Assembly (NCBI RefSeq): GCF_000015285.1
Contig: NC_008709.1
Coordinates: forward strand, 1,612,001-1,676,000
DNA: 64,000 nt
Direction: 5' to 3'
Source of the DNA: Psychromonas ingrahamii 37
GTDB lineage: Bacteria; Pseudomonadota; Gammaproteobacteria; Enterobacterales; Psychromonadaceae
The notes under the pieces were generated by a model. It was given only the letters and a program-made list of their open reading frames with translations, had not been told where the DNA came from and made no database searches. This document shows, in pieces, positions 26,951-36,674 of this stretch. The position numbers and the translations under genes were made by a program. Position 1 is the stretch's first letter. The number at the start of each line of letters is the position of its first letter.

Positions 26951-27133
26951 TACCAATTTCACTAATTAGAAGATCTATTTAGGCGCCGTTAAAACGCATT
27001 AAAGCAAGGCATTGATTGCAGTAACTAGTTGTTCTAATTATAAAATAAATAACAAAGACTAAAACGTAGTTTTATGTCTAGCTAGCATGTGTTTTAACAA
27101 GCATAAATGGGCATGAATTTAATGAATTTGGTA
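26951..27133. mobile_element. MITE with IS630-like ends, next to xthA
   Basis: 183 bp with inverted ends TACCAATTTCACTAATTA and (right, reversed) TACCAAATTCATTAAATT, flanked by TTA on both sides. The left end matches the right end of the IS630-family element at 53878-54988 at about 24 of 28 positions. Inner GTTAAAACGCA and TGTGTTTTAAC extend the symmetry. There is no coding capacity. The right-hand TTA is the stop codon of xthA. Confidence 0.85.
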
Positions 27134-27943
27134 TTAATTAGCAAACTCTGTCCATATTGGAGCATGATCAGAAGGTTTTTCGATAGCTCTTAATTCATAA
27201 TCTATACCGGTATCAATGGTCTTATTTGCCAATGTTTCCGTGGCTAAAATAACATCTATACGTAAGCCTCTATTATCATCAAACCCACGAGAGCGATAAT
27301 CAAACCAGCTATATTGGTCAGATACTTCGGGGTTTAATAACCTAAAGGTATCTATAAGACCAAAATCCATCAATTTAGCTAACCATTCACGCTCTTCTGG
27401 CAAAAAACTACATTTTTTTGTTTGTAACCAGCGTTTTGCATTTACTTCACCAATGCCGATATCCAAATCAAGCCGGGAAATATTAATATCTCCCATTACA
27501 ATCAGTTGGTCCTCTGCAGTGTGGTACTCATTGAGATAAATATTTAAATCTTGATAAAACTTACGTTTTGCAGGGTACTTGGTTTCGTGATTTTGGCTCT
27601 CTCCCTGGGGGAAATAACCATTGAGGATGCGCACAGGTAAACCCGCTTTATCCTGCACTGTTACCATGATCATGCGGCGCTGCGCTTCTTCATCGTCCGT
27701 AGGAAAACCATATTGCACATCGAGGGCTTTATTTTTACAAAGCATTGCCACACCGTAATGGCCTTTTTGCCCATGAAAATAGACGTGGTATCCCATCGCT
27801 TCAACATCAGCAACAGGGAAAACATCGTTATGAACCTTGATTTCCTGCAATCCAATGACATCGGGTTGGTGTTTATCAATAATAGCTTGCAGTTGGTGGA
27901 GACGAGCTCGCAGCCCATTGATGTTGAACGAGATAACTTTCAT
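27134..27943 (-). CDS. xthA: Exodeoxyribonuclease III
   Basis: Main AP endonuclease and 3'-5' exonuclease of base-excision repair. 269 residues. The start [14 protein letters not shown] carries the first metal-site Asn, LQEIKVH the catalytic Glu (near 34), NGYFPQGES follows, then GDINIS, and SDHAP with the C-terminal His. E. coli XthA is 268 residues. Monocistronic; the MITE insertion begins directly behind its stop codon. Confidence 0.97.
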   Translation of the reverse strand: MKVISFNINGLRARLHQLQAIIDKHQPDVIGLQEIKVHNDVFPVADVEAMGYHVYFHGQKGHYGVAMLCKNKALDVQYGFPTDDEEAQRRMIMVTVQDKAGLPVRILNGYFPQGESQNHETKYPAKRKFYQDLNIYLNEYHTAEDQLIVMGDINISRLDLDIGIGEVNAKRWLQTKKCSFLPEEREWLAKLMDFGLIDTFRLLNPEVSDQYSWFDYRSRGFDDNRGLRIDVILATETLANKTIDTGIDYELRAIEKPSDHAPIWTEFAN

Positions 27944-28036
27944 TAAAAGGCCTTAAATAGAATAAAATTATAGAAGGCGGAGAATGTACCTCGTCCGGTT
28001 TAATAACTCAACAGAGTCGATCAGAAAAATATCGGT

Positions 28037-28273
28037 TTAGCTTAATGTCGCTAAGACGTGGTTAAGATGATCGACTGTTTCGAAACCGCTGTCAGTTAAA
28101 TAACCACCATCGGGCAGAGTCGTTAACCCTTTATCGAATAACGATTTGGCTGCGGTAACAATTGACGGATCGGCATCCTTATGAACTTTAATACCTTCTT
28201 GTTGGGATGCAAATGGGAATTTAGAAAGCAGTTTCATTTCTTCAAATAAAGTATCAGGGTAATTTTTAATCAT
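28037..28273 (-). CDS. TIGR02647 family conserved protein
   Basis: 78 residues. LLSKFPFASQQEGIKVHKDA, then LFDKGL and LPDGGYLTDSG, match the small TIGR02647 family of marine gammaproteobacteria. A winged-helix-like DNA-binding role has been suggested only by its shape. The start ATG at 28273 is the only good one. It sits alone between xthA and the suhB repeat region. Confidence 0.8.
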   Translation of the reverse strand: MIKNYPDTLFEEMKLLSKFPFASQQEGIKVHKDADPSIVTAAKSLFDKGLTTLPDGGYLTDSGFETVDHLNHVLATLS

Positions 28274-28435
28274 GATTATTCACTTTTATTAAATTCGGAA
28301 TATTCATAATATGTAGTTGAGATTAAATTGCAATTAATAGCAGATGTGAATTTGTTGTGGATCAACCTATTGCCATTATTAAGTAAAATATAGGTTATAA
28401 AATAAACGTTATAGAAGTTCTGAGCTTACTGGGGA

Positions 28436-28680
28436 GTTAACTGTAAGCTGTTTTTTTACTAATACCCGCTAGTATACCTTTTAACCATTATTTGGCATAA
28501 AAAAGGCTAATGCTGTTTACAGGTTTTGTTTACCAATACCCGTTAGTATCTCTTTTAATCATTATTTTGCATAAAAACGCAAACAGGTGTTTGCGTTTTT
28601 ACAAAAAAGCTAATGCTGTTTATAGCAAATGTATTAAAGGTTATGTTTACGAATAACCGTTAGCATTTCTTTTAATAGCT
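28436..28680 (-). repeat. Degenerate tandem copies of the suhB 3' end
   Basis: Two partial copies of the last ~14 codons of suhB lie behind the gene. The copy ending at 28517 still reads LKEILTGIGKQNL-stop; the gene has LKEMLTVIRKHNL-stop. The copy ending at 28438 reads LKGILAGISKKTAYS-stop. Both are preceded by AACAGCATTAGC plus a T run. Confidence 0.8.
28573..28600 (-). terminator. Terminator behind suhB
   Basis: AAAAACGCAAACA, a 2-nt loop, TGTTTGCGTTTTT: a perfect 13-bp stem with T on both sides, so bidirectional. It lies between the suhB stop and the first downstream 3'-end copy. Confidence 0.85.
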
Positions 28681-29422
28681 TTGGATTTGCTGCAACAACA
28701 TTACCGGATTTCATTTGATCATTGCCGCCGTTAAAGTCGGTCATCATTGCACCCGATTCTTTAACTAATAGTTCACCAGCAGCGATATCCCAAGGCTTTA
28801 AACCAAATTCCCAGAATCCGTCTACACGACCTGCCGCAACGTAAGCAAGGTCAAGTGCAGCACTGCCACTACGACGCATATCGGCAACATCCAAAAATAA
28901 ATCTCTAAAGATATTTAAGTATGTTTCTGTGTGGTATTTTTGCTTAAAAGGGAAACCTGTAGCTAACAGTGTACCGGGAAGTTTTGCGACTGTATTAGTA
29001 CGCGTACGGTAGCCGTTGATTTGAGCGCCCTGACCTTTAACGGCCGAGAATAACTCGTTACGAATGGGATCGAATACAACACCCACTTCAGTACGGCCCT
29101 TTATTTTTAATGCGATAGAAACAGAAAAATGAGGAATACCGTGGATAAAGTTAGTTGTACCATCCAGCGGGTCAATAATCCATTGGTAATCCTTGTCTTT
29201 ACCATCATCTGTACCTGACTCTTCCGCAATGATGCAGTGGTCGGGGTATGATTTGCGTAAAGTACCAATTATTGCAACTTCCGCTTCTTTATCAACGCTG
29301 GAGACATAATCATTTAACGATTTCTCTTCAACTTCGACGGCTTCTAAATTTTCGTAGCCTTTAACAATTACTTTGCCTGCATTACGGGCAGCACGAATCG
29401 CAATATTTAACATTGGATGCAT
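28634..29422 (-). CDS. suhB: Inositol-1-monophosphatase
   Basis: Mg2+-dependent phosphatase on inositol and glycerol phosphates. In E. coli SuhB it is also a factor of the rRNA antitermination complex. 262 residues. The metal sites are visible as EESG (near 67), IDPLDGTTNF (near 82-91) and WDIAAGELLVKESG (near 212). It is divergent from trmJ, the same order as in E. coli. Its 3' end has been copied downstream. Confidence 0.97.
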   Translation of the reverse strand: MHPMLNIAIRAARNAGKVIVKGYENLEAVEVEEKSLNDYVSSVDKEAEVAIIGTLRKSYPDHCIIAEESGTDDGKDKDYQWIIDPLDGTTNFIHGIPHFSVSIALKIKGRTEVGVVFDPIRNELFSAVKGQGAQINGYRTRTNTVAKLPGTLLATGFPFKQKYHTETYLNIFRDLFLDVADMRRSGSAALDLAYVAAGRVDGFWEFGLKPWDIAAGELLVKESGAMMTDFNGGNDQMKSGNVVAANPKLLKEMLTVIRKHNL

Positions 29423-29669
29423 TGGATCACCATTAGATTTTAAAGAACATTGAAGGGAGATTCCCTCGGCGCAGAATTATACATAGATCACATAAATCTG
29501 CAATATTTTGCCTTGTTTATTTTTCGAGCAAGTGTTTAATTTTAAGGGTAATCACTTGCTTTATTCTAAAAAATAGATAATTAAACAGCGTTAATAGAAC
29601 TATTTTTTGTAATTTAATTAGTGGTAAACTTCGGGCACTTAAATTCGTCTTAAACATAAAGGAATACAA

Positions 29670-30434
29670 ATGCTAGAAAACGTGCGCATTATACTCATTG
29701 GCACTTCTCATCCCGGTAATGTCGGCAGTGCAGCAAGAGCAATGAAAACAATGGGGTTAACAAAACTAGTACTTGTCACGCCTGAATGTGAAATTGATGG
29801 AAAATCCATTGCACTTTCTGCGGGTGCTTCGGATGTATTAAAAAATCATAAAGTTTGCAATACGTTAGATGATGCAATTGCTGATTGTGGTTTAGTGATT
29901 GGTGCAAGTGCTCGCTCACGTACTTTGGACTGGCCTATGTTGGATCCTCGAGAAATGGGTCAAAAAGTTGTCGAAGAAGGCAATAAACATCCTGTGGCAT
30001 TAGTATTTGGTCGTGAAAATAGTGGTTTGACTAATGATGAGCTACAAAAGTGTCATTTTCATGTGTTTATTCCTGCAAATCCTGACTATAGCTCATTAAA
30101 TTTAGCAATGGCTGTACAAACTCTGAGCTATGAAGTTCGCATGGAATTTTTGGCATCTAAGGCTTACCCTGAGCAGCCACAGGAATATCCTCTTGCTGAC
30201 GAAATCGAAGGATTGTTTAACCACCTAGAACAAACTTTAAAAGATACCGGCTTTATCGTTCCCGCACATCCGGGATTGGTAATGAATAAATTACGCCGCT
30301 TTTTCAACCGCGCTCGTCCTGAAGTCAAAGAGCTGAGAATGTGGCGGGGGATTTTAAGTAGCGTCCAAAAATCAGTGAGTTCAGCAGAAAAAGAAGTTAA
30401 TCAATCGATGCAGGCAAAGAATAAAATCTCATAA
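29670..30434 (+). CDS. trmJ: tRNA (cytidine/uridine-2'-O-)-methyltransferase TrmJ
   Basis: SPOUT methyltransferase modifying position 32 of tRNA anticodon loops. 254 residues. The start [20 protein letters not shown] is characteristic. The knot motifs [14 protein letters not shown] and [17 protein letters not shown] (SAM site) follow, then a helical C-terminal extension that is TrmJ-specific. AAGGA lies six bases before ATG. Upstream of iscR as in E. coli. Confidence 0.95.
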   Translation: MLENVRIILIGTSHPGNVGSAARAMKTMGLTKLVLVTPECEIDGKSIALSAGASDVLKNHKVCNTLDDAIADCGLVIGASARSRTLDWPMLDPREMGQKVVEEGNKHPVALVFGRENSGLTNDELQKCHFHVFIPANPDYSSLNLAMAVQTLSYEVRMEFLASKAYPEQPQEYPLADEIEGLFNHLEQTLKDTGFIVPAHPGLVMNKLRRFFNRARPEVKELRMWRGILSSVQKSVSSAEKEVNQSMQAKNKIS

Positions 30435-30448
30435 AGTGCATTATTTTT

Positions 30449-30496
30449 ACCTGACTATTTTTGTCAGGTATTTTTACTTGACTATTTTTGTCAGGT
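30449..30496 (+). terminator. Duplicated terminator behind trmJ
   Basis: ACCTGAC, TATTTTT loop, GTCAGGT then ATTTTTA (30449-30475), directly followed by a second version, ACTTGAC to GTCAGGT (30476-30496), with one mismatch. The duplicate period is 27 bp. The first copy has the better T tract. Confidence 0.75.
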
Positions 30497-30579
30497 ATTT
30501 ATAATAACACAATGAAGTCCACGGAAAGTGTTGCTATAGGTTGTTATATCTCATTTTCCCACTATATAAGTGAAGCATT

Positions 30580-31056
30580 ATGAAATTAACTTCAAAAGGG
30601 CGATATGCAGTAACCGCCATGATTGATGTCGCTATTAAAGAGCATACAGGCCCGGTGCCATTAGCTGACATTTCGGCGCGTCAGGGAATATCCCTTTCCT
30701 ATCTTGAGCAGCTTTTCTCCAAATTACGCAAAAAAGAGTTGGTGAGCAGTGTTCGCGGTCCAGGTGGTGGTTATAAACTGGGCAAAGAGCGTCATCAAAT
30801 CTCTGTAGCAATGATTATTGATGCTGTTAATGAGTCCGTAGACGTCAGAAAATGCGGCGGAAAAGGGGGCTGTGCAGAAGATGGGGTACAGTGTTTGACA
30901 CACTCTTTGTGGGCTCAGCTGAGTGATCGCATCAGTACTTTTTTAGATAATATTACCCTTGAAGAGCTAATGGTCTCTGATCATGTACAGCATATTTCTG
31001 GAATTCAAAATAATAAATTTAACCAAACTGAAAAGCTAAATGTTAAGTCACACTAA
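30580..31056 (+). CDS. iscR: Fe-S cluster regulator IscR
   Basis: Rrf2-family regulator that represses isc when holding a [2Fe-2S] cluster. 158 residues. An N-terminal winged helix starts [18 protein letters not shown], with the recognition part [16 protein letters not shown]. The three cluster cysteines lie in [14 protein letters not shown] (92, 98, 104), followed by LTHSLW. It heads the operon. I could not place a confident IscR box in the ~85 bp before it, although autoregulation is expected. Confidence 0.97.
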   Translation: MKLTSKGRYAVTAMIDVAIKEHTGPVPLADISARQGISLSYLEQLFSKLRKKELVSSVRGPGGGYKLGKERHQISVAMIIDAVNESVDVRKCGGKGGCAEDGVQCLTHSLWAQLSDRISTFLDNITLEELMVSDHVQHISGIQNNKFNQTEKLNVKSH

Positions 31057-31085
31057 TACGTTTATATAGCACAGCGGAGATACAA

Positions 31086-32297
31086 ATGAAATTACCAATT
31101 TACCTTGATTACTCTTCAACCACACCGGTTGACCCACGTGTTGCAGAAAAAATGATGCAATATCTAACCCCAGGCGGCGAATTCGGTAATCCAGCTTCCC
31201 GTTCGCATCGTTTTGGTTGGCATGCCGAGGAAGCGGTAGATGTCGCTCGTGAACAAATCGCCGATTTAATCAGTGGAGATCCTCGTGAAATTGTTTTCAC
31301 CTCCGGCGCGACAGAATCAAACAATCTTGCTATTAAAGGTGCTGCGCATTTTTATGTTAAAAAAGGCAAGCACATTATTACCGCAAAAACTGAGCATAAA
31401 GCAGTATTAGACACTTGTCGTCAGCTTGAGCGTGAAGGTTACGAAGTGACTTACCTTGATCCTAAGGAAGATGGCATCGTAACACCACAACAATTAAAAG
31501 AGGTATTACGTCCAGACACTGTGCTGGTGAGTTTAATGCACGTTAATAATGAAATTGGCGTTATTCAAGATATCGCAGGATTTGGCGAACTATGCCGTGC
31601 AAATAAAACTATCTTTCATGTTGATGCGTCGCAAAGTGTCGGCAAAATAGAGATTGATACCCAAGCTTTAAAAGTAGACTTAATGTCATTTTCAGCGCAT
31701 AAGATTTACGGTCCTAAGGGTATTGGCGCACTATATGTCAGTCGTAAACCCCGCGTGCGTTTAGAAGCACAAATGCACGGTGGCGGACACGAACGTGGTA
31801 TGCGCAGTGGTACATTGCCAACACACCAAATAGCCGCTATGGGCGAAGCTTTCCGTATTGCCAAGGAAGAAATGGCTTCTGATGAGGTACGTATTTTGGC
31901 ATTAAGAACGCGTTTATTAAATGGCGTTAATGATATGGAAGAAGTGTATGTCAACGGCTCTCTAGAAAACCGTATTGCGGGTAATATCAACATTAGTTTT
32001 AACTATGTTGAAGGTGAGTCTTTGGTGATGGCGCTTAAAGATTTAGCGGTTTCTTCAGGCAGTGCATGCACCTCGGCAAGTTTAGAACCTTCTTATGTTT
32101 TACGTGCAATAGGCCGTGATGATGAGTTGGCGCACAGTTCAATTCGTTTCAGTATTGGCCGTTTCACTACTGAAGAAGAAATTGATTACGCAATTAATAT
32201 TATTCGTAAAAATATTGGACGCTTACGTGATATGTCTCCTTTATGGGATATGTATAAAGAAGGCATCGATATTAAGAGTATCGAGTGGTCACATTAA
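31086..32297 (+). CDS. iscS: Cysteine desulfurase IscS
   Basis: PLP enzyme taking sulfur from cysteine for Fe-S clusters and thio-tRNA. 403 residues (E. coli 404). [16 protein letters not shown] and the PLP lysine segment [14 protein letters not shown] (Lys near 206) are visible. The mobile loop [17 protein letters not shown] holds the persulfide Cys near 328. It follows iscR by 29 bp. Confidence 0.98.
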   Translation: MKLPIYLDYSSTTPVDPRVAEKMMQYLTPGGEFGNPASRSHRFGWHAEEAVDVAREQIADLISGDPREIVFTSGATESNNLAIKGAAHFYVKKGKHIITAKTEHKAVLDTCRQLEREGYEVTYLDPKEDGIVTPQQLKEVLRPDTVLVSLMHVNNEIGVIQDIAGFGELCRANKTIFHVDASQSVGKIEIDTQALKVDLMSFSAHKIYGPKGIGALYVSRKPRVRLEAQMHGGGHERGMRSGTLPTHQIAAMGEAFRIAKEEMASDEVRILALRTRLLNGVNDMEEVYVNGSLENRIAGNINISFNYVEGESLVMALKDLAVSSGSACTSASLEPSYVLRAIGRDDELAHSSIRFSIGRFTTEEEIDYAINIIRKNIGRLRDMSPLWDMYKEGIDIKSIEWSH

Positions 32298-32427
32298 TAG
32301 GGTTGATTGAGCTTTTTAGATAATAGTACAAGGCTGATAAAAGCAGCATTGTATTTTTATCAAAGAGAACGAACACTAAATTACATTCACAAACGATTTT
32401 AGATAAAAGACTAAAAGGATATATATC

Positions 32428-32814
32428 ATGGCTTACAGCGAAAAAGTAATAGATCATTATGAAAACCCACGTAACGTTGGTTCATTTGACAAAGATGATC
32501 TAAGTGTTGCAACTGGTATGGTGGGTGCACCTGCTTGTGGTGATGTAATGAAACTGCAACTTAAAATTGGTGAGAACGGTCTGATTGAAGATGCAAAATT
32601 CAAAACATACGGTTGCGGTAGCGCAATAGCATCAAGCTCTTTAGTGACTGAATGGGTAAAAGGTAAAACGCTAGAACAAGCGGGTACTATTTCTAACACT
32701 CAAATCTCAGCAGAGCTTGCTTTACCGCCAGTAAAAATTCACTGTTCTATTCTTGCGGAAGATGCGATTAAAGCGGCAATTACTGATTATAAAAGTAAAC
32801 ACCCGAACGCATAA
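32428..32814 (+). CDS. iscU: Fe-S cluster scaffold IscU
   Basis: 128 residues. The three scaffold cysteines are in GAPACGDVM (37), YGCGSAIA (63) and IHCSILAEDA (106). The HscA recognition motif LPPVK is present just before Cys106. AAAGGA lies before ATG. The gap to iscS is 130 bp, longer than in E. coli, with no hairpin recognised in it. Confidence 0.98.
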   Translation: MAYSEKVIDHYENPRNVGSFDKDDLSVATGMVGAPACGDVMKLQLKIGENGLIEDAKFKTYGCGSAIASSSLVTEWVKGKTLEQAGTISNTQISAELALPPVKIHCSILAEDAIKAAITDYKSKHPNA

Positions 32815-32887
32815 AAGCGGTTTGGCAGGTATCATCTTGATGATATTTGCCAATATTGAATATTTGAATTAATAACTGGAGTCAATT

Positions 32888-33211
32888 TTGGCTATCACAA
32901 TGACAGAACCAGCTGCAAAACATGTTGCTGCTTTTCTATCTAATCGCGGTAAAGGGATTGGTTTACGGTTAGGGGTTAAAACATCGGGTTGTTCCGGTAT
33001 GTCTTATGTAATCGAGTTCGTTGATGTGCTTAATGATGACGACCAAGTATTTATCGATAAAGGCGTCAAAGTCGTTGTTGATAAAAAAAGTCTCCTTTAC
33101 ATTGACGGTACCGAATTAGATTTTGTTAAAGAAGGCCTAAATGAGGGCTTTGAATTTAATAACCCTAATATAGACGGTGAGTGTGGTTGCGGTGAAAGTT
33201 TTAATGTTTAA
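32888..33211 (+). CDS. iscA: A-type Fe-S carrier IscA (TTG start)
   Basis: 107 residues. Cys35 lies in TSGCSGM and the C-terminal pair in GECGCGESF. The first codon is TTG at 32888: GGAG sits 6 bases before it, and MAITMTEPA aligns with E. coli MSITLSDSA. The first ATG (32900) would lose conserved residues and be 18 bases from GGAG. TTG starts are inefficient, so IscA output may be kept low. Confidence 0.96.
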   Translation: MAITMTEPAAKHVAAFLSNRGKGIGLRLGVKTSGCSGMSYVIEFVDVLNDDDQVFIDKGVKVVVDKKSLLYIDGTELDFVKEGLNEGFEFNNPNIDGECGCGESFNV

Positions 33212-33262
33212 CACTTAAATTTAATCCTTTAACCCGTTATACTGATAAATCGTATTTTTACT

Positions 33263-33296
33263 GAGGAATTATGTTTACATTTTTCCTCTTTTTTTT
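33263..33296 (+). terminator. Attenuator-like hairpin between iscA and hscB
   Basis: GAGGAA (33263-33268) pairs with TTCCTC (33283-33288) and is followed by eight T. The T tract ends only 12 bp before the GTG of hscB and touches its AGGGA ribosome site. It could reduce transcription of the hsc half of the operon. Confidence 0.5.
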
Positions 33297-33307
33297 AGGG
33301 AACTGTT

Positions 33308-33817
33308 GTGAATTACTTCGATCTATTTTCTCTTCCGGTTATATTTCCAATTGATCAAACTCGATTATCCGAAACTTACCGCGAACTGCAAAAGCAATAC
33401 CATCCGGATAAATTTGTGATGCAAAACGACAGTGAACGTTTGCGCGCAATGCAGAAAAGCACCGAAATAAATGATGCTTATCAGACATTAAAAAACAGTT
33501 GTTTACGTGCACAATATTTGCTTTTATTGGCCGGCCTGGATATCGCTTTAGAACATAAAACATTACAAGATACTGCTTTCTTGGTGCAGCAGATGGAATG
33601 GCGTGAAACTATCGCAGCATTTACAGAAGATGATCAAGATAAAATGGATGAATTTGCACTGCAATTACAGCAGCAGGTCGCAGGTTTAGAGTCAAAGATA
33701 GAAGTGCAACTTCAAAATGATGAATTGGAAGCAACTGCGGACAGCATCAGACAATTAAAATTTATGCTCAAACTTCAAATTGAATTAGTATTAATCGAAG
33801 AAAAATTATTTGATTAA
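33308..33817 (+). CDS. hscB: Co-chaperone HscB
   Basis: 169 residues. An N-terminal J domain has HPD in KQYHPDKFV (near 32-34), and a C-terminal three-helix domain binds IscU. It stimulates HscA ATPase and targets it to IscU. Start GTG at 33308 has AGGGA eight bases upstream. The start MNYFDLFSLP matches the family. Confidence 0.96.
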   Translation: MNYFDLFSLPVIFPIDQTRLSETYRELQKQYHPDKFVMQNDSERLRAMQKSTEINDAYQTLKNSCLRAQYLLLLAGLDIALEHKTLQDTAFLVQQMEWRETIAAFTEDDQDKMDEFALQLQQQVAGLESKIEVQLQNDELEATADSIRQLKFMLKLQIELVLIEEKLFD

Positions 33818-33824
33818 TACTAAT

Positions 33825-34050
33825 ACCAAAAGAATTAAAAAGGTGATCAGCTTTGCTGGTTAAAATTATCCCTAACTGTGTGATGAGTTTTATTTAGACG
33901 ATCTTGTTCTTTACCACTTCTTGGTCAGCTAAAGCTGTTCAAAATCGTTGCATAGGATTTTGTGAAGTGAGAATAACGATCCAATTCTCATCTTGTTAGA
34001 GTTTATTTTTTCCGTTGTACTTATTGATTACTTCATTAATTATTTTGGTA
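33825..34050. mobile_element. MITE inside the isc operon (hscB-hscA gap)
   Basis: About 226 bp with inverted ends: TACCAAAAGAATTAAAAAGG on the left, and on the right (reversed) TACCAAAATAATTAATGAAG, each followed by a GATC or AATC a few bases in. There are no matching target repeats (TAA/TCA), so it is older than the copy near xthA. No coding capacity. It fills nearly the whole 260-bp gap. Confidence 0.75.
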
Positions 34051-34077
34051 TCACACTAGAATACAGGATATTAAACG

Positions 34078-35949
34078 ATGGCATTACTTCAAATTGCAGA
34101 GCCCGGTTTATCTGCAGCGCCGCACCAGCATAAATTAGCTGCTGGTATCGATTTAGGTACAACCAATTCATTGGTTGCAACTGTTCGTAGTGGTGGGGCT
34201 GTTACATTAGTCGACCATCAGCAACAAGATATGCTGCCATCCGTTGTGCACTATGGTGAAAAAAATGCTCAAGGTGATACGCAGATAAGCGTCGGTTATG
34301 ATGCACGGCAACACCTTTTAACGGATCCCTTAAATACCCTAGTTTCTGTTAAACGACTGATTGGCAAGACATTAGCTGATTTGGATAAAACCCATCTTCC
34401 CTACCAGCTTAGCGCTCACGAAAGTGGTTTAGCGCAAATTAACACCAGAGCGGGTGCAATCAATGCCGTTCAGGCTTCAAGTGAAATTTTAAAGATATTA
34501 AGCCTGCGTGCAACGGAAAGTCTGCAGGGGGACCTTGATGGCGTTGTTATCACCGTGCCTGCTTATTTTGACGATGCACAACGTCAAGGCACAAAAGATG
34601 CTGCGCGTTTGGCAGGTTTACATGTTTTACGTTTATTAAACGAGCCGACTGCTGCGGCCATTGCCTATGGACTTGATTCCGGGCAAGAGGGCGTGATTGC
34701 CGTTTATGATTTAGGTGGCGGGACTTTTGATATCTCTATTTTGCGCCTGCATGCCGGGGTTTTTGAAGTGCTTGCTACGGGGGGAGATACAGCTCTTGGT
34801 GGTGATGATTTTGATTTGACCATTGTAAACTGGATTAAATCTGAAGCCGGTATTACCGGTGAAATATCGCCGCAATTACAGCAAGAGTTATTACAGGTTG
34901 CACGGACAAGCAAACAGCAGTTAAGCGATCAACAACAGGTTGAGATTAAACTTAATACTGTGCCATGGTCAGGTACGCTTGATAAAAACACTTTTGATGG
35001 ACTGATTGAAAAATTGGTTCAAAAAACATTACGTGCCTGTAAGCGTGCGATCAGAGATGCTGACATTAACCTCGATGAAATAGTGGAAGTTGTGATGGTC
35101 GGTGGTTCAACACGTGTCCCGTTAGTGCGTGAGAATGTGGCTAATTTCTTTAAAAAAGAACTGTTAACCAATATTGATCCCGATAAAGTAGTCGCTATTG
35201 GCGCTGCCATTCAGGCTGATATTTTAGTCGGTAATAAACCTGATTCAGAAATGTTATTATTGGATGTACTACCTCTCTCATTGGGTCTAGAGACAATGGG
35301 CGATTTAGTTGAAAAAGTCATCCCCCGTAACACCACTATTCCCGTTGCCCGTGCGCAAGAGTTTACTACCTTTAAAGATGGTCAAACTGCAATGTTGATC
35401 CATGTTTTACAAGGCGAGCGAGAGATGGTTGGTGATTGCCGTTCTTTAGCGCGTTTTGTCTTGACCGGTATCCCACCAATGGCGGCAGGTGCGGCACATG
35501 TTAAGGTGACTTTTCAAGTTGATGCGGATGGTTTATTAAGTGTTAATGCAATGGAAAAATCTTCCGGTGTGCATGCCTCTATAGAAGCAAAACCTTCTTA
35601 TGGTTTAAGCGATGAGCAGGTGATGGAGATGTTAACTGATTCCATGACTTTTGCTGAAAAAGATATGCAAGCACGTATGTTAATTGAGCAAAAAGTCGAA
35701 GTTAAACGTGTTATTGAGAATCTTGAAGCGGCACTTGATAAAGATGGTGCAGAGCTGCTTGATTTAGACGAATATCAGGTTATTAAACATAATATTAACG
35801 TGCTTGCTAAAATTGCTGAAGGTGATGATGTTCACGCCATTAAAGAAGCACTTGAAGCGATTGATAAACTAACAGATCACTACGCATCGTTGCGTATGGA
35901 TTCATCAATCAAAAGCGCATTAACCGGTCGCGCAGTAGATCAAATCTAG
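34078..35949 (+). CDS. hscA: Fe-S chaperone HscA
   Basis: Specialised Hsp70 that releases clusters from IscU. 623 residues. ATPase phosphate loops [13 protein letters not shown] (near 23) and [14 protein letters not shown] (near 209) are visible, with [15 protein letters not shown] and [12 protein letters not shown]. The linker [14 protein letters not shown] leads into a substrate domain lacking the acidic C-tail of DnaK. The start [10 protein letters not shown] matches E. coli HscA. Distance from hscB is enlarged by the MITE. Confidence 0.97.
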   Translation: MALLQIAEPGLSAAPHQHKLAAGIDLGTTNSLVATVRSGGAVTLVDHQQQDMLPSVVHYGEKNAQGDTQISVGYDARQHLLTDPLNTLVSVKRLIGKTLADLDKTHLPYQLSAHESGLAQINTRAGAINAVQASSEILKILSLRATESLQGDLDGVVITVPAYFDDAQRQGTKDAARLAGLHVLRLLNEPTAAAIAYGLDSGQEGVIAVYDLGGGTFDISILRLHAGVFEVLATGGDTALGGDDFDLTIVNWIKSEAGITGEISPQLQQELLQVARTSKQQLSDQQQVEIKLNTVPWSGTLDKNTFDGLIEKLVQKTLRACKRAIRDADINLDEIVEVVMVGGSTRVPLVRENVANFFKKELLTNIDPDKVVAIGAAIQADILVGNKPDSEMLLLDVLPLSLGLETMGDLVEKVIPRNTTIPVARAQEFTTFKDGQTAMLIHVLQGEREMVGDCRSLARFVLTGIPPMAAGAAHVKVTFQVDADGLLSVNAMEKSSGVHASIEAKPSYGLSDEQVMEMLTDSMTFAEKDMQARMLIEQKVEVKRVIENLEAALDKDGAELLDLDEYQVIKHNINVLAKIAEGDDVHAIKEALEAIDKLTDHYASLRMDSSIKSALTGRAVDQI

Positions 35950-35989
35950 CACGCATTAATTAATTTAAAAGATAGAAGGTACCATTAAT

Positions 35990-36328
35990 ATGCCAAAAGT
36001 AATATTTTTACCCCATGAAGAGTTATGTCCTGATGGTTTAGTGATTGAAGTTAAAGAAGGCGAGACTATTTTAGATATTGCCTTAAGAAATAGCATTCAT
36101 ATTGAACATGCCTGTGAAAAATCCTGTGCTTGCACTACCTGTCATGTTGTCGTTCGAGAAGGGTTTGATTCGCTTGAAGAAAGTGATGAACTGGAAGATG
36201 ATATGTTAGATAAAGCATGGGGACTTGAGCCTGACTCCCGCCTAAGCTGCCAGGCCTGTGTAACAGATAAAGATTTAGTGGTAGAAATTCCTAAATATAC
36301 CGTTAATATGGTCTCAGAAAGTCATTAG
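35990..36328 (+). CDS. fdx: [2Fe-2S] ferredoxin (isc type)
   Basis: 112 residues. Cluster ligands are CEKSCACTTC (42, 48, 51) and a later CQAC (87). The adrenodoxin-like start MPKVIFLPHEELCPDG matches E. coli Fdx. It gives electrons for cluster building on IscU. It is 41 bp after hscA, with AGAAGG upstream. Confidence 0.97.
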   Translation: MPKVIFLPHEELCPDGLVIEVKEGETILDIALRNSIHIEHACEKSCACTTCHVVVREGFDSLEESDELEDDMLDKAWGLEPDSRLSCQACVTDKDLVVEIPKYTVNMVSESH

Positions 36329-36372
36329 TAATATCAGACTAGGCCGTATTTAACTCTAATGAGGAGATAAAC

Positions 36373-36570
36373 ATGACGTTAAAATGGATAGATTCTTTAG
36401 AAATAGCATTAGCTTTGATTGATAAATATCCTAAGCAAGATCCAACCCAACTGCATTTTACTGCGTTGCGCGAGTGGATTTTAAGTCTCGATGATTTTGA
36501 GGATGATCCTAAGTATTGCAGCGAGCGGATTCTAGAAGCCGTCCAGCAATGCTGGATTGACGAAATTTAA
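36373..36570 (+). CDS. iscX: Fe-S assembly protein IscX
   Basis: 65 residues, acidic. LKWIDSLEIALALIDKYP and DDPKYCSERILEAVQ match the IscX/YfhJ family, which binds IscS and iron and tunes the desulfurase. GAGGAG lies upstream. It is the last isc gene, before a strong terminator. Confidence 0.96.
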   Translation: MTLKWIDSLEIALALIDKYPKQDPTQLHFTALREWILSLDDFEDDPKYCSERILEAVQQCWIDEI

Positions 36571-36629
36571 TGTTATATCCAAATTACCTGGAGTCTGAAT
36601 CTTCAATTGGTTTGGTTATCTGATTTTTA

Positions 36630-36660
36630 AAAACGCAAGCTTCGGCTTGCGTTTTTTTTT
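36630..36660 (+). terminator. Rho-independent terminator of the isc operon
   Basis: AAAACGCAAGC, TTCG tetraloop, GCTTGCGTTTT, then a nine-T run ending at 36660. It ends 14 bp before pepB, so pepB needs readthrough or a promoter within the hairpin region. Confidence 0.95.
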
Positions 36661-36674
36661 GAAAAGGAAATAAT

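Noticed and set aside
30497-30579. IscR binding box before iscR
   Set aside because: Expected from the family, but no stretch matched the type 1 or type 2 site well enough to place it.
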